Notes: a model not told the origin generated them from the letters alone. Shown: positions 8,559 to 17,591, numbered from the stretch's first letter. The stretch is DNA of 64,000 nucleotides from Hyphomicrobiaceae bacterium (GCA_020638055.1 JACKJH010000003.1:248001-312000); one strand, 5' to 3'. Translations and numbers: made by a program.

Positions 8559-9673
8559 GACGGATCCCCAAAAGCCTTGCTGCCTTCCGCCCGGTGTAAG
8601 CGCCAAGCGACCGCAGACAGCGCAATTACAATCAATCCTGCGACGAGGAAAAACACGGAAGAGCCCAGCAGGGACCCAACCGTCCGCACATAAAGAGTGA
8701 AGATTTGTGCCGAAAAACCCGCATAACCGAGCCACACCGCACCCTTGATACCCAGATGTAGGCCTTGGTGAATTGCGCCCACCAGCAGAGCCAGCGTGAG
8801 CGCACCAAACACGGCTAGTTGGTCCGTCCCTGTACGATCCAGAAACTGTATCGCCCAAAGGCCGGCGAAAGCTGCGATCATGCCGTACCCAAGCGTCACC
8901 CCGGCCCCTTCGATCAACAGCTCATTGGATTGCTCACGGTGCCGCTGCAGGTAAATAACGCTCAGCGATACCACCGCAACCAGAAGTCCTGCCGCGACCA
9001 AAATCCAGCGACCTTGAACGCCCTGGATAATGAAAGCGACCCACGCCAACCAATAGGTAAGCAACGCTGCAACGAGATGCAGCCCAGGCCACCAGCGGTT
9101 GAAAGCGAAGGCGATGCCGAGCGCGCCTGCAACAGGTAGGAGTTGCCAGTGCGGACTGGATGAAAGTGCCATTTCCCAGCCGCTCCACAACCCGAATAAC
9201 AACGTTGCTGCGGCGAGTGCCGGGTTGGAACGAAGCAAAACGCCGGCGCCTAATGCACCCATGCCCCAAACGAAAACCGCATCCGGGGGGTGCCCTTCAA
9301 TGTGGTACATCTGTGCGATCAGCATGATGCCGGCACCAAAAACGGCCACACCCAACAGAACGGCGGCGTGGGCGAATGCGTCCATGCCCTGCGAAAAGAG
9401 TGCCGCAGCGGTGACGTAGGCTCCGCCCAAGCCAGCGAAAATAATCAAAAGCCGCACCAGGCGCGGTATGTCCTGCCAGTTGGCCGCAACGAAGCTCATC
9501 GCGGCAAAACCCAGCAGGACAACGCCCAGAATGCCCAGAACCGCAGGCAATCCCGGGCCGGTACGGCGGTCGAGCAACGCTTGCTGGATGTGCACTTCAC
9601 CCTCGGGTGTAACCCAGCCCGCTGCTCGCCAGGCGGAGACATCTTTCGCAAGCCTGCGCCGTGAGATCCACAT
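8555..9673 (-). CDS. DUF2157 integral membrane protein
   Basis: The N-terminal 45 residues (WISRRRLAKDVSAWRAAGWV) form the soluble DUF2157 helix pair, followed by LGILGVVLLGFAAMSFVAANW, the conserved first membrane segment, and roughly ten more helices. Total 372 residues from the ATG at 9673; a TTG at 9691 in frame is a less likely start. DUF2157 proteins regularly pair with GDYXXLXY proteins, as here with a 4-base overlap; the role is unknown, with envelope transport or assembly only a guess. The last helices run close to the stop. Confidence 0.85.
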   Translation of the reverse strand: MWISRRRLAKDVSAWRAAGWVTPEGEVHIQQALLDRRTGPGLPAVLGILGVVLLGFAAMSFVAANWQDIPRLVRLLIIFAGLGGAYVTAAALFSQGMDAFAHAAVLLGVAVFGAGIMLIAQMYHIEGHPPDAVFVWGMGALGAGVLLRSNPALAAATLLFGLWSGWEMALSSSPHWQLLPVAGALGIAFAFNRWWPGLHLVAALLTYWLAWVAFIIQGVQGRWILVAAGLLVAVVSLSVIYLQRHREQSNELLIEGAGVTLGYGMIAAFAGLWAIQFLDRTGTDQLAVFGALTLALLVGAIHQGLHLGIKGAVWLGYAGFSAQIFTLYVRTVGSLLGSSVFFLVAGLIVIALSAVAWRLHRAEGSKAFGDPS

Positions 9674-10015
9674 GCGGTTACAACGCTCCAAAACAACAGT
9701 TACGACAAAACTGAACGTCGTTTTATTTATATTGATCGATGTTCAATGTCAAGATGTCAGTCATCGTTTCTTTTTTCGGTTTGCCGACAAGTTCTGGTCT
9801 GCCCGCAAGCACTCACCCAATTTGACCCGACGCTTCGTTCATACAAACGATGATGCGCCATCTGTATGGCTGGAGCGCCGGAAAGTTAGCCGTTCTGTTC
9901 CAGGGAAAGGTCGATTGGCCAAGGTTCAGGCAATGAAACGTGCAAACAATATGGCTGGCCGGCGCAGCGATGCCGCGCAAATCGGGTGGTTGGAAATTGC
10001 AGCGTTGTTGTCCGT
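9674..10015. other. Intergenic region without recognisable gene
   Basis: About 340 bases. The first 100 are AT-rich (GTCGTTTTATTTATATTGATC) and are the likely promoter zone for the DUF2157/GDYXXLXY unit read leftwards. Open frames here have no family features or ribosome sites. Confidence 0.5.
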
Positions 10016-10120
10016 CTAGAGCGCTTTTCGATCCGATGGAATTGGATCGGCGCTCTAGTTTCTTGTTTGGCGGCATTTTCTTCGACGAACCGGCGTCCAC
10101 TTCGTCGGAAAATACTCTAG
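10016..10120 (-). repeat. Alpha repeat, reverse orientation
   Basis: Hairpin 2 comes first (CTAGAGCGCTTTTCGATCCG ... GGATCGGCGCTCTAG, 10016-10058), then the linker and hairpin 1 in reverse (TTTTCTTCGACGAACCGGCG ... CCACTTCGTCGGAAAATACT). Its end CTAG is also the first CTAG of the following delta repeat. Confidence 0.85.
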
Positions 10121-10282
10121 TGGCCTGTCGCACCAAAATTGAAACATAGCCGCCGCCGCTGCGATTTTGGCGCGATATGAAAGCCACTAGCAAAATCAAT
10201 GGCTTGGTGTGGCGTTCAACGCGCCTTAGTTGACTCCGCGTGGGCCGCAACGTCGGTCAACTAAGGCGCGACGCCACACTAG
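10117..10282 (-). repeat. Delta repeat (166 bp), reverse orientation; right CTAG is a stop codon
   Basis: Starts CTAGTGGCCTGTCGCACCAA, linker CACTAGCAAAATCAATGGC, ends GACGCCACACTAG. The final CTAG (10279-10282) contains the TAG stop codon of the lipoprotein gene 10279-10938. Confidence 0.88.
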
Positions 10283-10938
10283 CGCGTCGAAGCAGGCAGA
10301 CTAGCCAAGTCAGATATGTACCATTTATCGGTTTCGACCACGGCCGGGTTTTCGCCGTTGGCATAGATCCAACTATCGACCGCGTATTTCTTGCCGCCGT
10401 TGTTTTCTAGCAGGACTGCGGTCCAGTGCGTCCAACCTGAAACGCCTCGCCAAAGTTCGTCCTTGGCGAACGGGGTGCCAACCGTGTGATGCTTCAAAAG
10501 CCCGTTATTATTCAACACCAGCAAATAGGCCGTGGTATTTGTTGCCTCGTCGACGCAGTCTTGCTGGGTAGGATCGCCCGATGCAGCAAAGTCCATGCCG
10601 GCGCGATCCTTATCGGTGCCTATTGCCTTGCCGACACGGTTTTCCATCCAGCCGATCGCATAGGCCACCGCGCGGCGTTCTTCTGCAGCGCTATCGTCTT
10701 TGGCCGTCGTCTTCATGATTTTTTTAATTTCGGCGATGTCTGCTTCCGTGAAACGGAACTTGGTCTGTTTCTTACATCCATATGCACTGCAAACATGCAC
10801 CACGTCGCCCCTGGGACGGGTTACCTCGAAGTCGTCGAAATGGCCCAACGTCGGCCCATGGCGCTCGTGCGTACAGCCCGTTAGCGCAAACGCGGCGTAG
10901 ATCGTTATGGCGGTCATTAGGTAACGTTGCGCAGACAT
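10279..10938 (-). CDS. Lipoprotein with possible Cys-His-Asp (transglutaminase/papain-like) catalytic triad
   Basis: 219 residues. The N-terminus has a lipobox (FALTGC, lipid-bearing Cys22). In the mature part, Cys128 starts a helix (QDCVDEATNTTAYLLVL), His171 lies in GWTHWTAVLLE at a strand, and Asp188 in KKYAVDSWIY. Cys at the start of a helix, then His and Asp on neighbouring strands, is the order seen in transglutaminase-like and other papain-fold enzymes, so a peptidase or amidase role at the envelope is plausible but unproven. The TAG stop lies inside the CTAG of an adjoining delta repeat, which suggests the repeat replaced the original 3' end or used a pre-existing CTAG. Confidence 0.72.
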   Translation of the reverse strand: MSAQRYLMTAITIYAAFALTGCTHERHGPTLGHFDDFEVTRPRGDVVHVCSAYGCKKQTKFRFTEADIAEIKKIMKTTAKDDSAAEERRAVAYAIGWMENRVGKAIGTDKDRAGMDFAASGDPTQQDCVDEATNTTAYLLVLNNNGLLKHHTVGTPFAKDELWRGVSGWTHWTAVLLENNGGKKYAVDSWIYANGENPAVVETDKWYISDLASLPASTR

Positions 10939-11204
10939 CAGGCCTCGCCAAGGTGTTCAGCAGGTCGGCACGCTAACAGAAAGCGGCTGCGGGCTAAAGC
11001 AATAGCGCTTCGCAAATTTGCGTTGCGTTTCGAACGCGGATAACAGGCAACACTCGTGACCCTGGGTCACGCCCAAGTCGAACCCATTATTCGCGTAACA
11101 CCAGAATGATTCGCCACCAAATCCTTGCGTTGTGACGGTCCCCGCAATCCAATACTGTGTGGACACAACTATAAGCGGGCGAAACACGTCAGGTTTAATG
11201 GCTG
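10939..11204. other. Divergent intergenic region between lipoprotein and trmFO
   Basis: About 270 bases holding the promoters of two divergent genes. I see no repeat and no clear box pair. Confidence 0.4.
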
Positions 11205-12701
11205 ATGAGCATAACCAACGGCAACCACAAAGAATTTCAACCTGTCCATATCGTAGGCGGTGGGCTTGCGGGTTCGGAAGCAGCCTGGCAACTGGCCAGG
11301 GCGGGCATTCCCGCCATCGTGCACGAAATGCGGCCGGTTCGCGGCACTGATGCTCATAAAACGGATGGTTTGGCGGAACTGGTATGTTCCAATTCGTTTC
11401 GATCAGACGATTGGGCGGGCAATGCGGTGGGTTTGTTGCATGAAGAGATGCGCCGCTGTGATTCGCTGATTATGGCGGCTGCGGATCGCCATAAACTTCC
11501 CGCAGGAGGTGCGTTGGCAGTCGACCGGGATGGTTTCTCTGCCGCGGTTTCGCATCAGTTGGCGTCGCATCCGTTGGTGACGATCGCACGTGAAGAGATC
11601 GCTGGCCTGCCAGCTTCGGAATGGTCAAGCGTTATCATCGCAACCGGCCCTCTCACATCGCCGGCGCTTACCGCCGCGATCCTCAAGTTGACTGGTGAAG
11701 ATAGTCTGGCGTTTTTCGATGCCATCGCGCCTATCGTGCATTTTGACAGCATTGATTTGGACACCGCCTGGAAACAGTCGCGCTATGACAAGGCAGGTCC
11801 TGGAGGTACAGGTGCGGACTATCTGAATTGTCCAATGGACAAGGACCAGTACGAAGCCTTTATCGATGCGCTGATCGCGGGCGATAAGACCGAGTTCAAG
11901 GAGTGGGAAGCAAGCACGCCCTATTTCGACGGGTGTCTGCCAATTGAAGTGATGGCTGAACGCGGCCGCGAGACCCTTCGCTTCGGGCCGATGAAGCCTG
12001 TCGGTCTTTCAGATCCACGCAGCGGCGGGCAACGGCCCTATGCGGTCGTGCAACTGAGGCAGGACAACGCGCTGGGCACGCTTTGGAATATGGTGGGTTT
12101 CCAGACCAAGCTGAAATACGCCGAACAAACGCGCATCTTCCGCATGATACCTGGTCTGGGCGAAGCCCAGTTTGCACGGCTTGGCGGGCTTCACCGGAAT
12201 ACGTTCCTGAACTCGCCCGTGGTGCTCGACGGGTTGCTGCGATTGAAGGCCGATCCGCGTTTGCGGTTTGCCGGTCAGATCACTGGCGTTGAAGGCTACG
12301 TGGAAAGTGCGGCGATGGGGCTGGTGACGGGGCGTCTGGCGGCAGCCGAGCGGCTTGGACGCGATCCCGTGATACCTCCTGCGACGACGGCCCTTGGCGC
12401 GCTGGTCAACCATATTACCGGCGGTCATCTCGTGCATGATTTTTCAGGCGAGGGCGAGGAGGAGGAGCGCACGAACCAGACAAATCAGGTTGCGCCATCC
12501 TCCAGGCGCCGATCGTTTCAGCCGATGAACATCAACTATGGGCTGTTGCCGCCGGGGGAAGCGCCAAAGGTTGATGCCGATGGAAAACGGCTGAAGGGCA
12601 AAGCCAAAGCTTTTGCAAAAAAGCGTGCTGCCTCCGAGCGTGCTTTGCGCGACCTGGCATCATGGCTGGAAGCGGCGGATGTGCGAGCCGCAGCGGAGTA
12701 A
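11205..12701 (+). CDS. trmFO: Methylenetetrahydrofolate-tRNA-(uracil-5-)-methyltransferase
   Basis: TrmFO makes ribothymidine at U54 of tRNA using methylenetetrahydrofolate and FAD. The protein (498 aa) opens with the FAD-binding loop HIVGGGLAGSEAAWQLA and has the family segments EMRPVRGTDAHKTDGLAELVCSNS (in part), GGALAVDRDGFS, DYLNCPMDKDQYEAF, RFGPMKPVGLSDPR and FAGQITGVEGYVESAA. The length slightly exceeds the usual 440-480 because of a basic C-terminal tail rich in Lys and Ala. The start ATG at 11205 is followed by 14 residues before the FAD loop. It stands alone, divergent from the lipoprotein gene. Confidence 0.96.
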   Translation: MSITNGNHKEFQPVHIVGGGLAGSEAAWQLARAGIPAIVHEMRPVRGTDAHKTDGLAELVCSNSFRSDDWAGNAVGLLHEEMRRCDSLIMAAADRHKLPAGGALAVDRDGFSAAVSHQLASHPLVTIAREEIAGLPASEWSSVIIATGPLTSPALTAAILKLTGEDSLAFFDAIAPIVHFDSIDLDTAWKQSRYDKAGPGGTGADYLNCPMDKDQYEAFIDALIAGDKTEFKEWEASTPYFDGCLPIEVMAERGRETLRFGPMKPVGLSDPRSGGQRPYAVVQLRQDNALGTLWNMVGFQTKLKYAEQTRIFRMIPGLGEAQFARLGGLHRNTFLNSPVVLDGLLRLKADPRLRFAGQITGVEGYVESAAMGLVTGRLAAAERLGRDPVIPPATTALGALVNHITGGHLVHDFSGEGEEEERTNQTNQVAPSSRRRSFQPMNINYGLLPPGEAPKVDADGKRLKGKAKAFAKKRAASERALRDLASWLEAADVRAAAE

Positions 12702-12755
12702 GTTGGTTGCCGCAGTCAGCCACGTGTTACTACGGACAAATCGTCCGACGTGACT

Positions 12756-12797
12756 TAGAGCACATTCCGATCCAATGGAATCGGATCGGCGCTCCAA
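12756..12797 (+). repeat. Alpha repeat, hairpin 2 only
   Basis: AGAGCACATTCCGATCCAAT / ATCGGATCGGCGCTC hairpin between trmFO and the convergent histidine kinase gene. Only half of the two-hairpin alpha element is present. Confidence 0.7.
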
Positions 12798-12821
12798 ACT
12801 TGGCGCGAGTGGCGCGTCCCT

Positions 12822-15131
12822 CTATTGCAAATGTGACGCCATGGTTTTGGCGTTGTGGAGCGCAGATTGCATTTCCGCATCCAAAACGTCCAAATCGATG
12901 GGTTTGGGCACAACCACGATGTCCTGGAACTCGCCCCCGCTTTGCTCCGCCGACAAATACCCACTGATGAACACAATGGCCATGTCGCCAATAGATTTCC
13001 GGACATGGTGGGCAAGTTGCAAGCCTGTTTCACCGTGCTGGAGATTGATGTCTGAAATGATGAGATTTATTTCTGGCCGCTTTTTGAGAATGTCGACGGC
13101 GTCGGTAACGTTCGTTGCGGTCCAGGTGCTGTAACCGATCAGGCTCAATTGCTGGTCGAGCACGTCGAGCAGGTCGGGTTGATCGTCGACAATCAGAACC
13201 TCGGCATCAATTCGACTTGTCAGGGCCGCTGAATTGCGTGAAGGCGTTTCGCAGATGTTTGCATCGCGCGAATACACAGGCAGGTGCATCGTCACAGTCG
13301 TGCCGCGGCTCTCCTTTGACACGATTGACAGATCGCCGCCGGAATTCTTCAAGAGCTGGTAGGCAGACCACAGCCCCAATCCGCGCGGTCGCGCCGAATG
13401 ATGCTTCTTGGTGGAGTAGAATGGATCAAACGAGCGCCGAAGCGCTTCAGCGCTCATGCCGCAGCCATTGTCTGTGATTTCGATGCAAATGAACTGGCCG
13501 TCCATGAGCCGCCCGTCGCGTGCTTGTAGTTGCGGGTTGGAGACGGTTCGGCATTTCAGAGTGATCACGCCTTCGTTTGATCCATCGAGAGCCTCGCGCG
13601 CATTTATCAGAAGGTTGAGAACGGCATTATCGAATTGCCCGCGGTTCATGCGCACGAGCCTTGTTGGGCCGTCGCCAAGATCGAATTCAACCTTGACTGA
13701 CGTGAGAGCATTGGAAAGGAACAGTTCGACACATGCCTTAAGCGATTGACGCGGGTCGAAGAGCTCCTCTTCTTCCGATTCACCTTTGGAGAGGAGGCTC
13801 AGGCGGTTAATGAGGCCGGCTGCGCTTTCGACTGCTCTGCGCATTGCTTCAAGCCGAGAGTTCAGCGATTTGGGGGAGACTTCCAGAAGGTCTATGCTAC
13901 CGCGAATGATAGCCAGAACATTGTTTACGTCATGGGCTATGAAGCCGGTCAAAACGCCGATCGAATCCAATTTCTCAGTTCGCGCAATGCGTGCTTGTGC
14001 TTCGGCAAGCTCACTCACGTCGATCATTATGCCAATCATGTAGCGTGATCCTGTTCGCGGTTCACGAAGGGATTCCACGCGTTCGCGGATGATGCGTTCT
14101 TCGCCGTTTTTTTCCTCGACGACGCGCATGAATTCTCGCGCTCCAGCCTCGCTTTGCAGCTTGAGATACCCAGACATGATATCCGCATCGGGCGCATGGC
14201 TCATCAGCAACCGTGGAGTTCCGATTGTTGCCAGGTCTTTGAGCGTCTTGGGGAGTTGGCCAATCGGCATTCCCAAGATGTGCGCTAGGCCTTCCGAACC
14301 GGTGATTTGCCCGTCCTTGTCGGCGATCCAATATCCAAATTTCGCTACGCGTTGGGCGGCCTGCGATTCCAGTTCGTTGCGCTCAAGCGCGATGTTTTGT
14401 TCCTTGAGTGCCTGGCCGGTGTCGGCCAGCGCCTTGTTGGTACGCTGCAATTGTAAAATTGCAGGCCGTAGTGCGCGGAACCACACCGCCAGAATGCCAA
14501 GCAGAACCGCCGAACCAATTCCGACGAGAAGCGCGAGCAATGGTTCGCTGCTGCGGTTGGAAAGTTCATCTATGAGCTTGATACGATACCGAAACTCCGT
14601 CAGAGCGTCTCCATATGAGATCGCTGCCGATAGGTTCGGGTCAACCGAATCCAGAACGGACGGCACGTCCTGCGGTTTTGCCGCAACAATTATTTTGGCG
14701 AGCGAAAATACCTTTCTAATGTCGGCATCGTTGCGCAGGAAAGCAATGTCTGCTTTTGAAAGCGAGGTCATCATACGCGTGAGAGGCTGGTTGAGGCCAT
14801 CCAGCATCTGCTGCGCATTTTGCGACGAGACTTCTCCGGATTTGATCGCCTCTCCGATACGCGCCGTTATGAACTCCGTAATGGGCTCATTGGACCAACC
14901 CTTTGCATTGCTATCGAAAAGATAGCGAATGTATCGGATCACTTCGAACCCTTCGGCATGGTAGCTGTGAAGGGTGTTGCCGAACTCCTGGAGCTTTACG
15001 CGCGAATTGATCAGAAAGGCTGATGCAGACACCCCCATGATGACAATCATGGCAATTGCAATCAGCTCTCGCCGGCCCGGCGGAGCAGTAGAACTGGGTG
15101 CAGCCGATGCATGCGACGAAGCATCGCTCAT
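12822..15131 (-). CDS. Hybrid sensor histidine kinase with C-terminal receiver domain
   Basis: A 769-residue membrane sensor. Domains in order: membrane helix (about 22-43), extracytoplasmic all-helical region (about 45-195), second helix (about 198-220), coiled coil, PAS-like domain (about 255-370), HisKA with the phosphorylated histidine in GFIAHDVNNVLAIIRGS (about 395), HATPase with NLLINAREAL, DNGCGMSAEAL and GLGLWSAYQLL, and a receiver (about 645-765) with VDDQPDLLDVL and the acceptor Asp in LIISDINL, plus the conserved Lys in VVVPKPID. Its start is four bases after the stop of the upstream binding-protein gene, so the two form an operon and the binding protein may be its ligand sensor. 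No separate output regulator is adjacent. Confidence 0.92.
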   Translation of the reverse strand: MSDASSHASAAPSSTAPPGRRELIAIAMIVIMGVSASAFLINSRVKLQEFGNTLHSYHAEGFEVIRYIRYLFDSNAKGWSNEPITEFITARIGEAIKSGEVSSQNAQQMLDGLNQPLTRMMTSLSKADIAFLRNDADIRKVFSLAKIIVAAKPQDVPSVLDSVDPNLSAAISYGDALTEFRYRIKLIDELSNRSSEPLLALLVGIGSAVLLGILAVWFRALRPAILQLQRTNKALADTGQALKEQNIALERNELESQAAQRVAKFGYWIADKDGQITGSEGLAHILGMPIGQLPKTLKDLATIGTPRLLMSHAPDADIMSGYLKLQSEAGAREFMRVVEEKNGEERIIRERVESLREPRTGSRYMIGIMIDVSELAEAQARIARTEKLDSIGVLTGFIAHDVNNVLAIIRGSIDLLEVSPKSLNSRLEAMRRAVESAAGLINRLSLLSKGESEEEELFDPRQSLKACVELFLSNALTSVKVEFDLGDGPTRLVRMNRGQFDNAVLNLLINAREALDGSNEGVITLKCRTVSNPQLQARDGRLMDGQFICIEITDNGCGMSAEALRRSFDPFYSTKKHHSARPRGLGLWSAYQLLKNSGGDLSIVSKESRGTTVTMHLPVYSRDANICETPSRNSAALTSRIDAEVLIVDDQPDLLDVLDQQLSLIGYSTWTATNVTDAVDILKKRPEINLIISDINLQHGETGLQLAHHVRKSIGDMAIVFISGYLSAEQSGGEFQDIVVVPKPIDLDVLDAEMQSALHNAKTMASHLQ

Positions 15132-15135
15132 CGGA

Positions 15136-16158
15136 CTAGAGGCCTCTCTCTTTCAAATATGCATCGACCTCATCAACAATAGAGAGCACGGGTTCTAGGT
15201 TGGGCTCTCTCTTGTAGATGCCTGCCTGCACTCCAATGTTCGCATCTTGCATCAGGTTTTGGCGAATGATGCTCTTGTTTGTCACAAGGCGAAAATCGAC
15301 GTTCTGCCAGTCGCGTTTGCCCCAGACTTCGGATTTATCACTATAGGCGAGTAATGGGCGGACGTCCTTCCAGGCGCGCGGCGGGTCTGCCATCATCTCC
15401 TTGCTGGAGCGACGTATTGCGGCTAGCGCCCGCAGGATCGCTTCGCGGTGTGCTTTCCACATGGCAGGTGTGGTCAGTATGAAGCAACTGACCTTATAGA
15501 CGGCAGGATCAGTGGTTTCGGTAAACTTGCGATTTTCCTGACCTGCCATTGTGACAACCGATGCAAACGGCTCAAACAGAACGATGGATTGCGTCGTGTT
15601 CTGCATCAGCGTCAAGAAATTGGCCTCCACGTGCGGGCGGTCGATGAGCGTTAGTTCTCCGTTTTTATAAAGATCGAGCTTTCCCAGCTTCGTGAGGTGG
15701 GCGATCAGGTAGAACTCACTGATCGTGCCGCGTGCCAGCCCGATTGGATAACGGTACCAGTCATCTTTGTGCTCTACGTTAGGAAGAAGATGGACGATAC
15801 TGCGCGAACTCATTGTTTGCGCCAGCACAAGGACCGGCTGATTGCGATAGGCAAGCGTGGTGATGGGTGGGCCGGCGGCATATGCGATGTCTGACTGCTG
15901 GTCCATGAGCGCCTGTAGGGCGCGCCTTCCCGTAGGCCAATACGTGTCGGCAATAGTAACGCTCTCTTGATCGAAATAGCCCCATTTGCCCGCGAGCATC
16001 GACGGCGCGATCCACCAGGTCGCCTTTTCGGGCATGGCGTAGCGGACGACATATGTGTTCGGAATCATGTAGGCGCCAATTATGAGCGCCGAAATGCCGA
16101 TTACGGCTAGCGTGCCAAGCAGCCGCGAGATTGGGTAGGTGGCAATTGACCGTGGCAT
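15136..16158 (-). CDS. Membrane-anchored NrtA/SsuA/THI5-like periplasmic binding protein
   Basis: 340 residues with one N-terminal hydrophobic helix (about 14-31, GTLAVIGISALIIGAYMIP) without a clear cleavage site, so it is probably anchored. The rest is a class II binding-protein fold: ATWWIAPSMLAGKWGYF, then ALQALMDQQSDIAYAAGPPI (the family's count-the-input helix and loop), VLAQTMSSRSIVHLLPN, and the C-terminal lobe ending in a helix VLSIVDEVDAYLKERGL. Such proteins normally feed ABC importers of nitrate, sulfonates or pyrimidines, but no ABC permease or ATPase is near; instead a hybrid histidine kinase follows after four bases. I infer a sensory role. The ligand is unknown. Confidence 0.82.
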   Translation of the reverse strand: MPRSIATYPISRLLGTLAVIGISALIIGAYMIPNTYVVRYAMPEKATWWIAPSMLAGKWGYFDQESVTIADTYWPTGRRALQALMDQQSDIAYAAGPPITTLAYRNQPVLVLAQTMSSRSIVHLLPNVEHKDDWYRYPIGLARGTISEFYLIAHLTKLGKLDLYKNGELTLIDRPHVEANFLTLMQNTTQSIVLFEPFASVVTMAGQENRKFTETTDPAVYKVSCFILTTPAMWKAHREAILRALAAIRRSSKEMMADPPRAWKDVRPLLAYSDKSEVWGKRDWQNVDFRLVTNKSIIRQNLMQDANIGVQAGIYKREPNLEPVLSIVDEVDAYLKERGL

Positions 16159-16219
16159 TGTTCCTCCCCAGTCCCCGGTTCCCCAAGGGTCCGGACTCTA
16201 ATGTGAGAGTCTTTTGCAT

Positions 16220-16249
16220 GTCGCACAATCCAAGACTGAATTGTGCGAC
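16220..16249. promoter_or_regulatory. Perfect inverted repeat upstream of the binding-protein/kinase operon
   Basis: GTCGCACAAT, ten-base spacer, ATTGTGCGAC, lying 62-91 bases upstream of the start at 16158. The arm length, the 20-base centre-to-centre distance (two helical turns) and the position fit a dimeric regulator's operator. It is not one of the mosaic repeats. Confidence 0.45.
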
Positions 16250-16858
16250 GTGCAGCATACTACATCAATGACAAGCATTATTGCCTGTGATTGTTCTTTG
16301 TCACTTGACGCAAACCTGAAGTTGCGCTGGCCGGTTCTAAAATTTATTCGAAGCCACACCCGTGTGTGGTGCAATGCTTTTGCAGAAACAAAATCATACA
16401 TGTCTCAGTGAGACTGTACGGTGCAGGCAACGCCGATGTCCGTACAAAAACGTCGTTCACGGTAAGTGGTACGGAAAAGTAGCGCCCACAGGCTCGTTTA
16501 TCTTGATGCGTGCTGAGCGTACAAACCGTGCCGCACTAATGAAATGGGCCACAGCATAGGTATGCTCAGGTGCATTTTGCGTCTTTGGTGGCGGTGCGCT
16601 TGTTGCGAAAGTTCCCGACTCTAATCTGCATCATTTTTTCACAAGAGCTTGCATGATGCGCTTTATTTTGTTGGGCACGAACTATTTCGAAATTTTCGTT
16701 TCCAATGAAGTGGCGTTCGGCGGATAGTATTTATCCGCTTCCAGATTATGTCATTTGGTTGGTCTTCTGTCTGGTCAGACATGAGCGTTTGGGAGCCGAG
16801 AAAAGCCCGCAAAGCATCGGGATTTCATGTGTAACTGATATTTCGGGAGAACGACCTG
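16250..16858. other. AT-rich intergenic region upstream of carbonic anhydrase
   Basis: About 600 bases, clearly more AT-rich than the genes (for example TGCGCTTTATTTTGTTGGGC). I see no gene and no mosaic repeat. The promoter of the carbonic anhydrase gene should be in the last part; its ribosome site is CGGGAGAACGACCTG just before 16859. Confidence 0.5.
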
Positions 16859-17437
16859 ATGAGCAAAATTCGCGATGAGGTTCTTGCTGCCAACGATGCT
16901 TATGCAAAGAGTTTTGACAAGGGACATCTGCCGATGCCACCAGGACGCAGCTTCGCTATCCTCACCTGCATGGATGCGCGTTTGGATCCGGCCAAATATG
17001 CTGGCCTTTCAGAGGGTGATGCTCACGTCATACGCAATGCTGGCGGGCGGGCGAGCGACGATGCCATACGCTCACTCGTTATTTCCTACAAGCTACTGGG
17101 CACGCGTGAATGGTTCGTGATTCATCACACCGATTGCGGCATGGAGACCTTCACCAATCAGACCATGCGTGAGCTTCTTTCCAGCAGCCTGGAGACTGCG
17201 ACGGTTGATGCATCAGGCTGGCATGACCATGGTAATGGGCCCGGGTCAGACGAAGGCAAGTATATCGAGTGGCTGACAATTTCGGACAACGCAAATAGCG
17301 TTGTATCCGACGTCCAGCGTATTCGCCAGCACCCCTTGGTTCCGGCGAGGATACCTATTTATGGTTATATCTATGACTGCAAGACGGGAAAATTGATCGA
17401 GATCCCCGAGGCGACGGCCGCAGGAAAGCCAGTTTGA
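16859..17437 (+). CDS. Beta-class carbonic anhydrase
   Basis: Interconverts carbon dioxide and bicarbonate. The 192-residue protein has the zinc ligands Cys37 (LTCMDARLDP, with the Asp39-Arg41 dyad), His90 and Cys93 (IHHTDCGMETF), and the RNAGGRASDDAIRSL helix. Length is normal for the short beta-CA subtype found next to no other genes. The start ATG at 16859 has GGGAGAA at a good distance. The coding strand is less GC-rich than its neighbours, but the usage is not foreign. Confidence 0.94.
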   Translation: MSKIRDEVLAANDAYAKSFDKGHLPMPPGRSFAILTCMDARLDPAKYAGLSEGDAHVIRNAGGRASDDAIRSLVISYKLLGTREWFVIHHTDCGMETFTNQTMRELLSSSLETATVDASGWHDHGNGPGSDEGKYIEWLTISDNANSVVSDVQRIRQHPLVPARIPIYGYIYDCKTGKLIEIPEATAAGKPV

Positions 17438-17498
17438 AATTTGCTCTTTTCACAATCAGATGAGTTTGAAAGCCAAACGATTTTGATCTGCTTGTTAT

Positions 17499-17525
17499 CA
17501 AGGCGCTCAACGTAAAAAGCGCCTT
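17499..17525 (+). terminator. Hairpin after the carbonic anhydrase gene
   Basis: CAAGGCGCT, a nine-base loop, AGCGCCTTG. A perfect 9-bp stem about 60 bases past the stop codon. No T run follows, so the terminator call is weak. Confidence 0.4.
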
Positions 17526-17591
17526 GAATAATAAGTGAGGTTCGCTTTCATTCGAGACAAGCATGCTTGCCGCGCAAGTCCCCGCGCTTTC

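Noticed and set aside
9468..10019. 183-codon plus-strand frame ending before the alpha repeat
   Set aside because: Its first half is antisense to the DUF2157 gene and the rest has no recognisable features.
12741..12800. Terminator shared by trmFO and the kinase gene
   Set aside because: The hairpin there is a copy of alpha hairpin 2 and has no T run; it may end transcripts but it is not a dedicated terminator.
16159..16858. Horizontally acquired segment, because of low GC
   Set aside because: The AT-rich stretch is intergenic; the flanking genes have the same general base use as the rest of the window.
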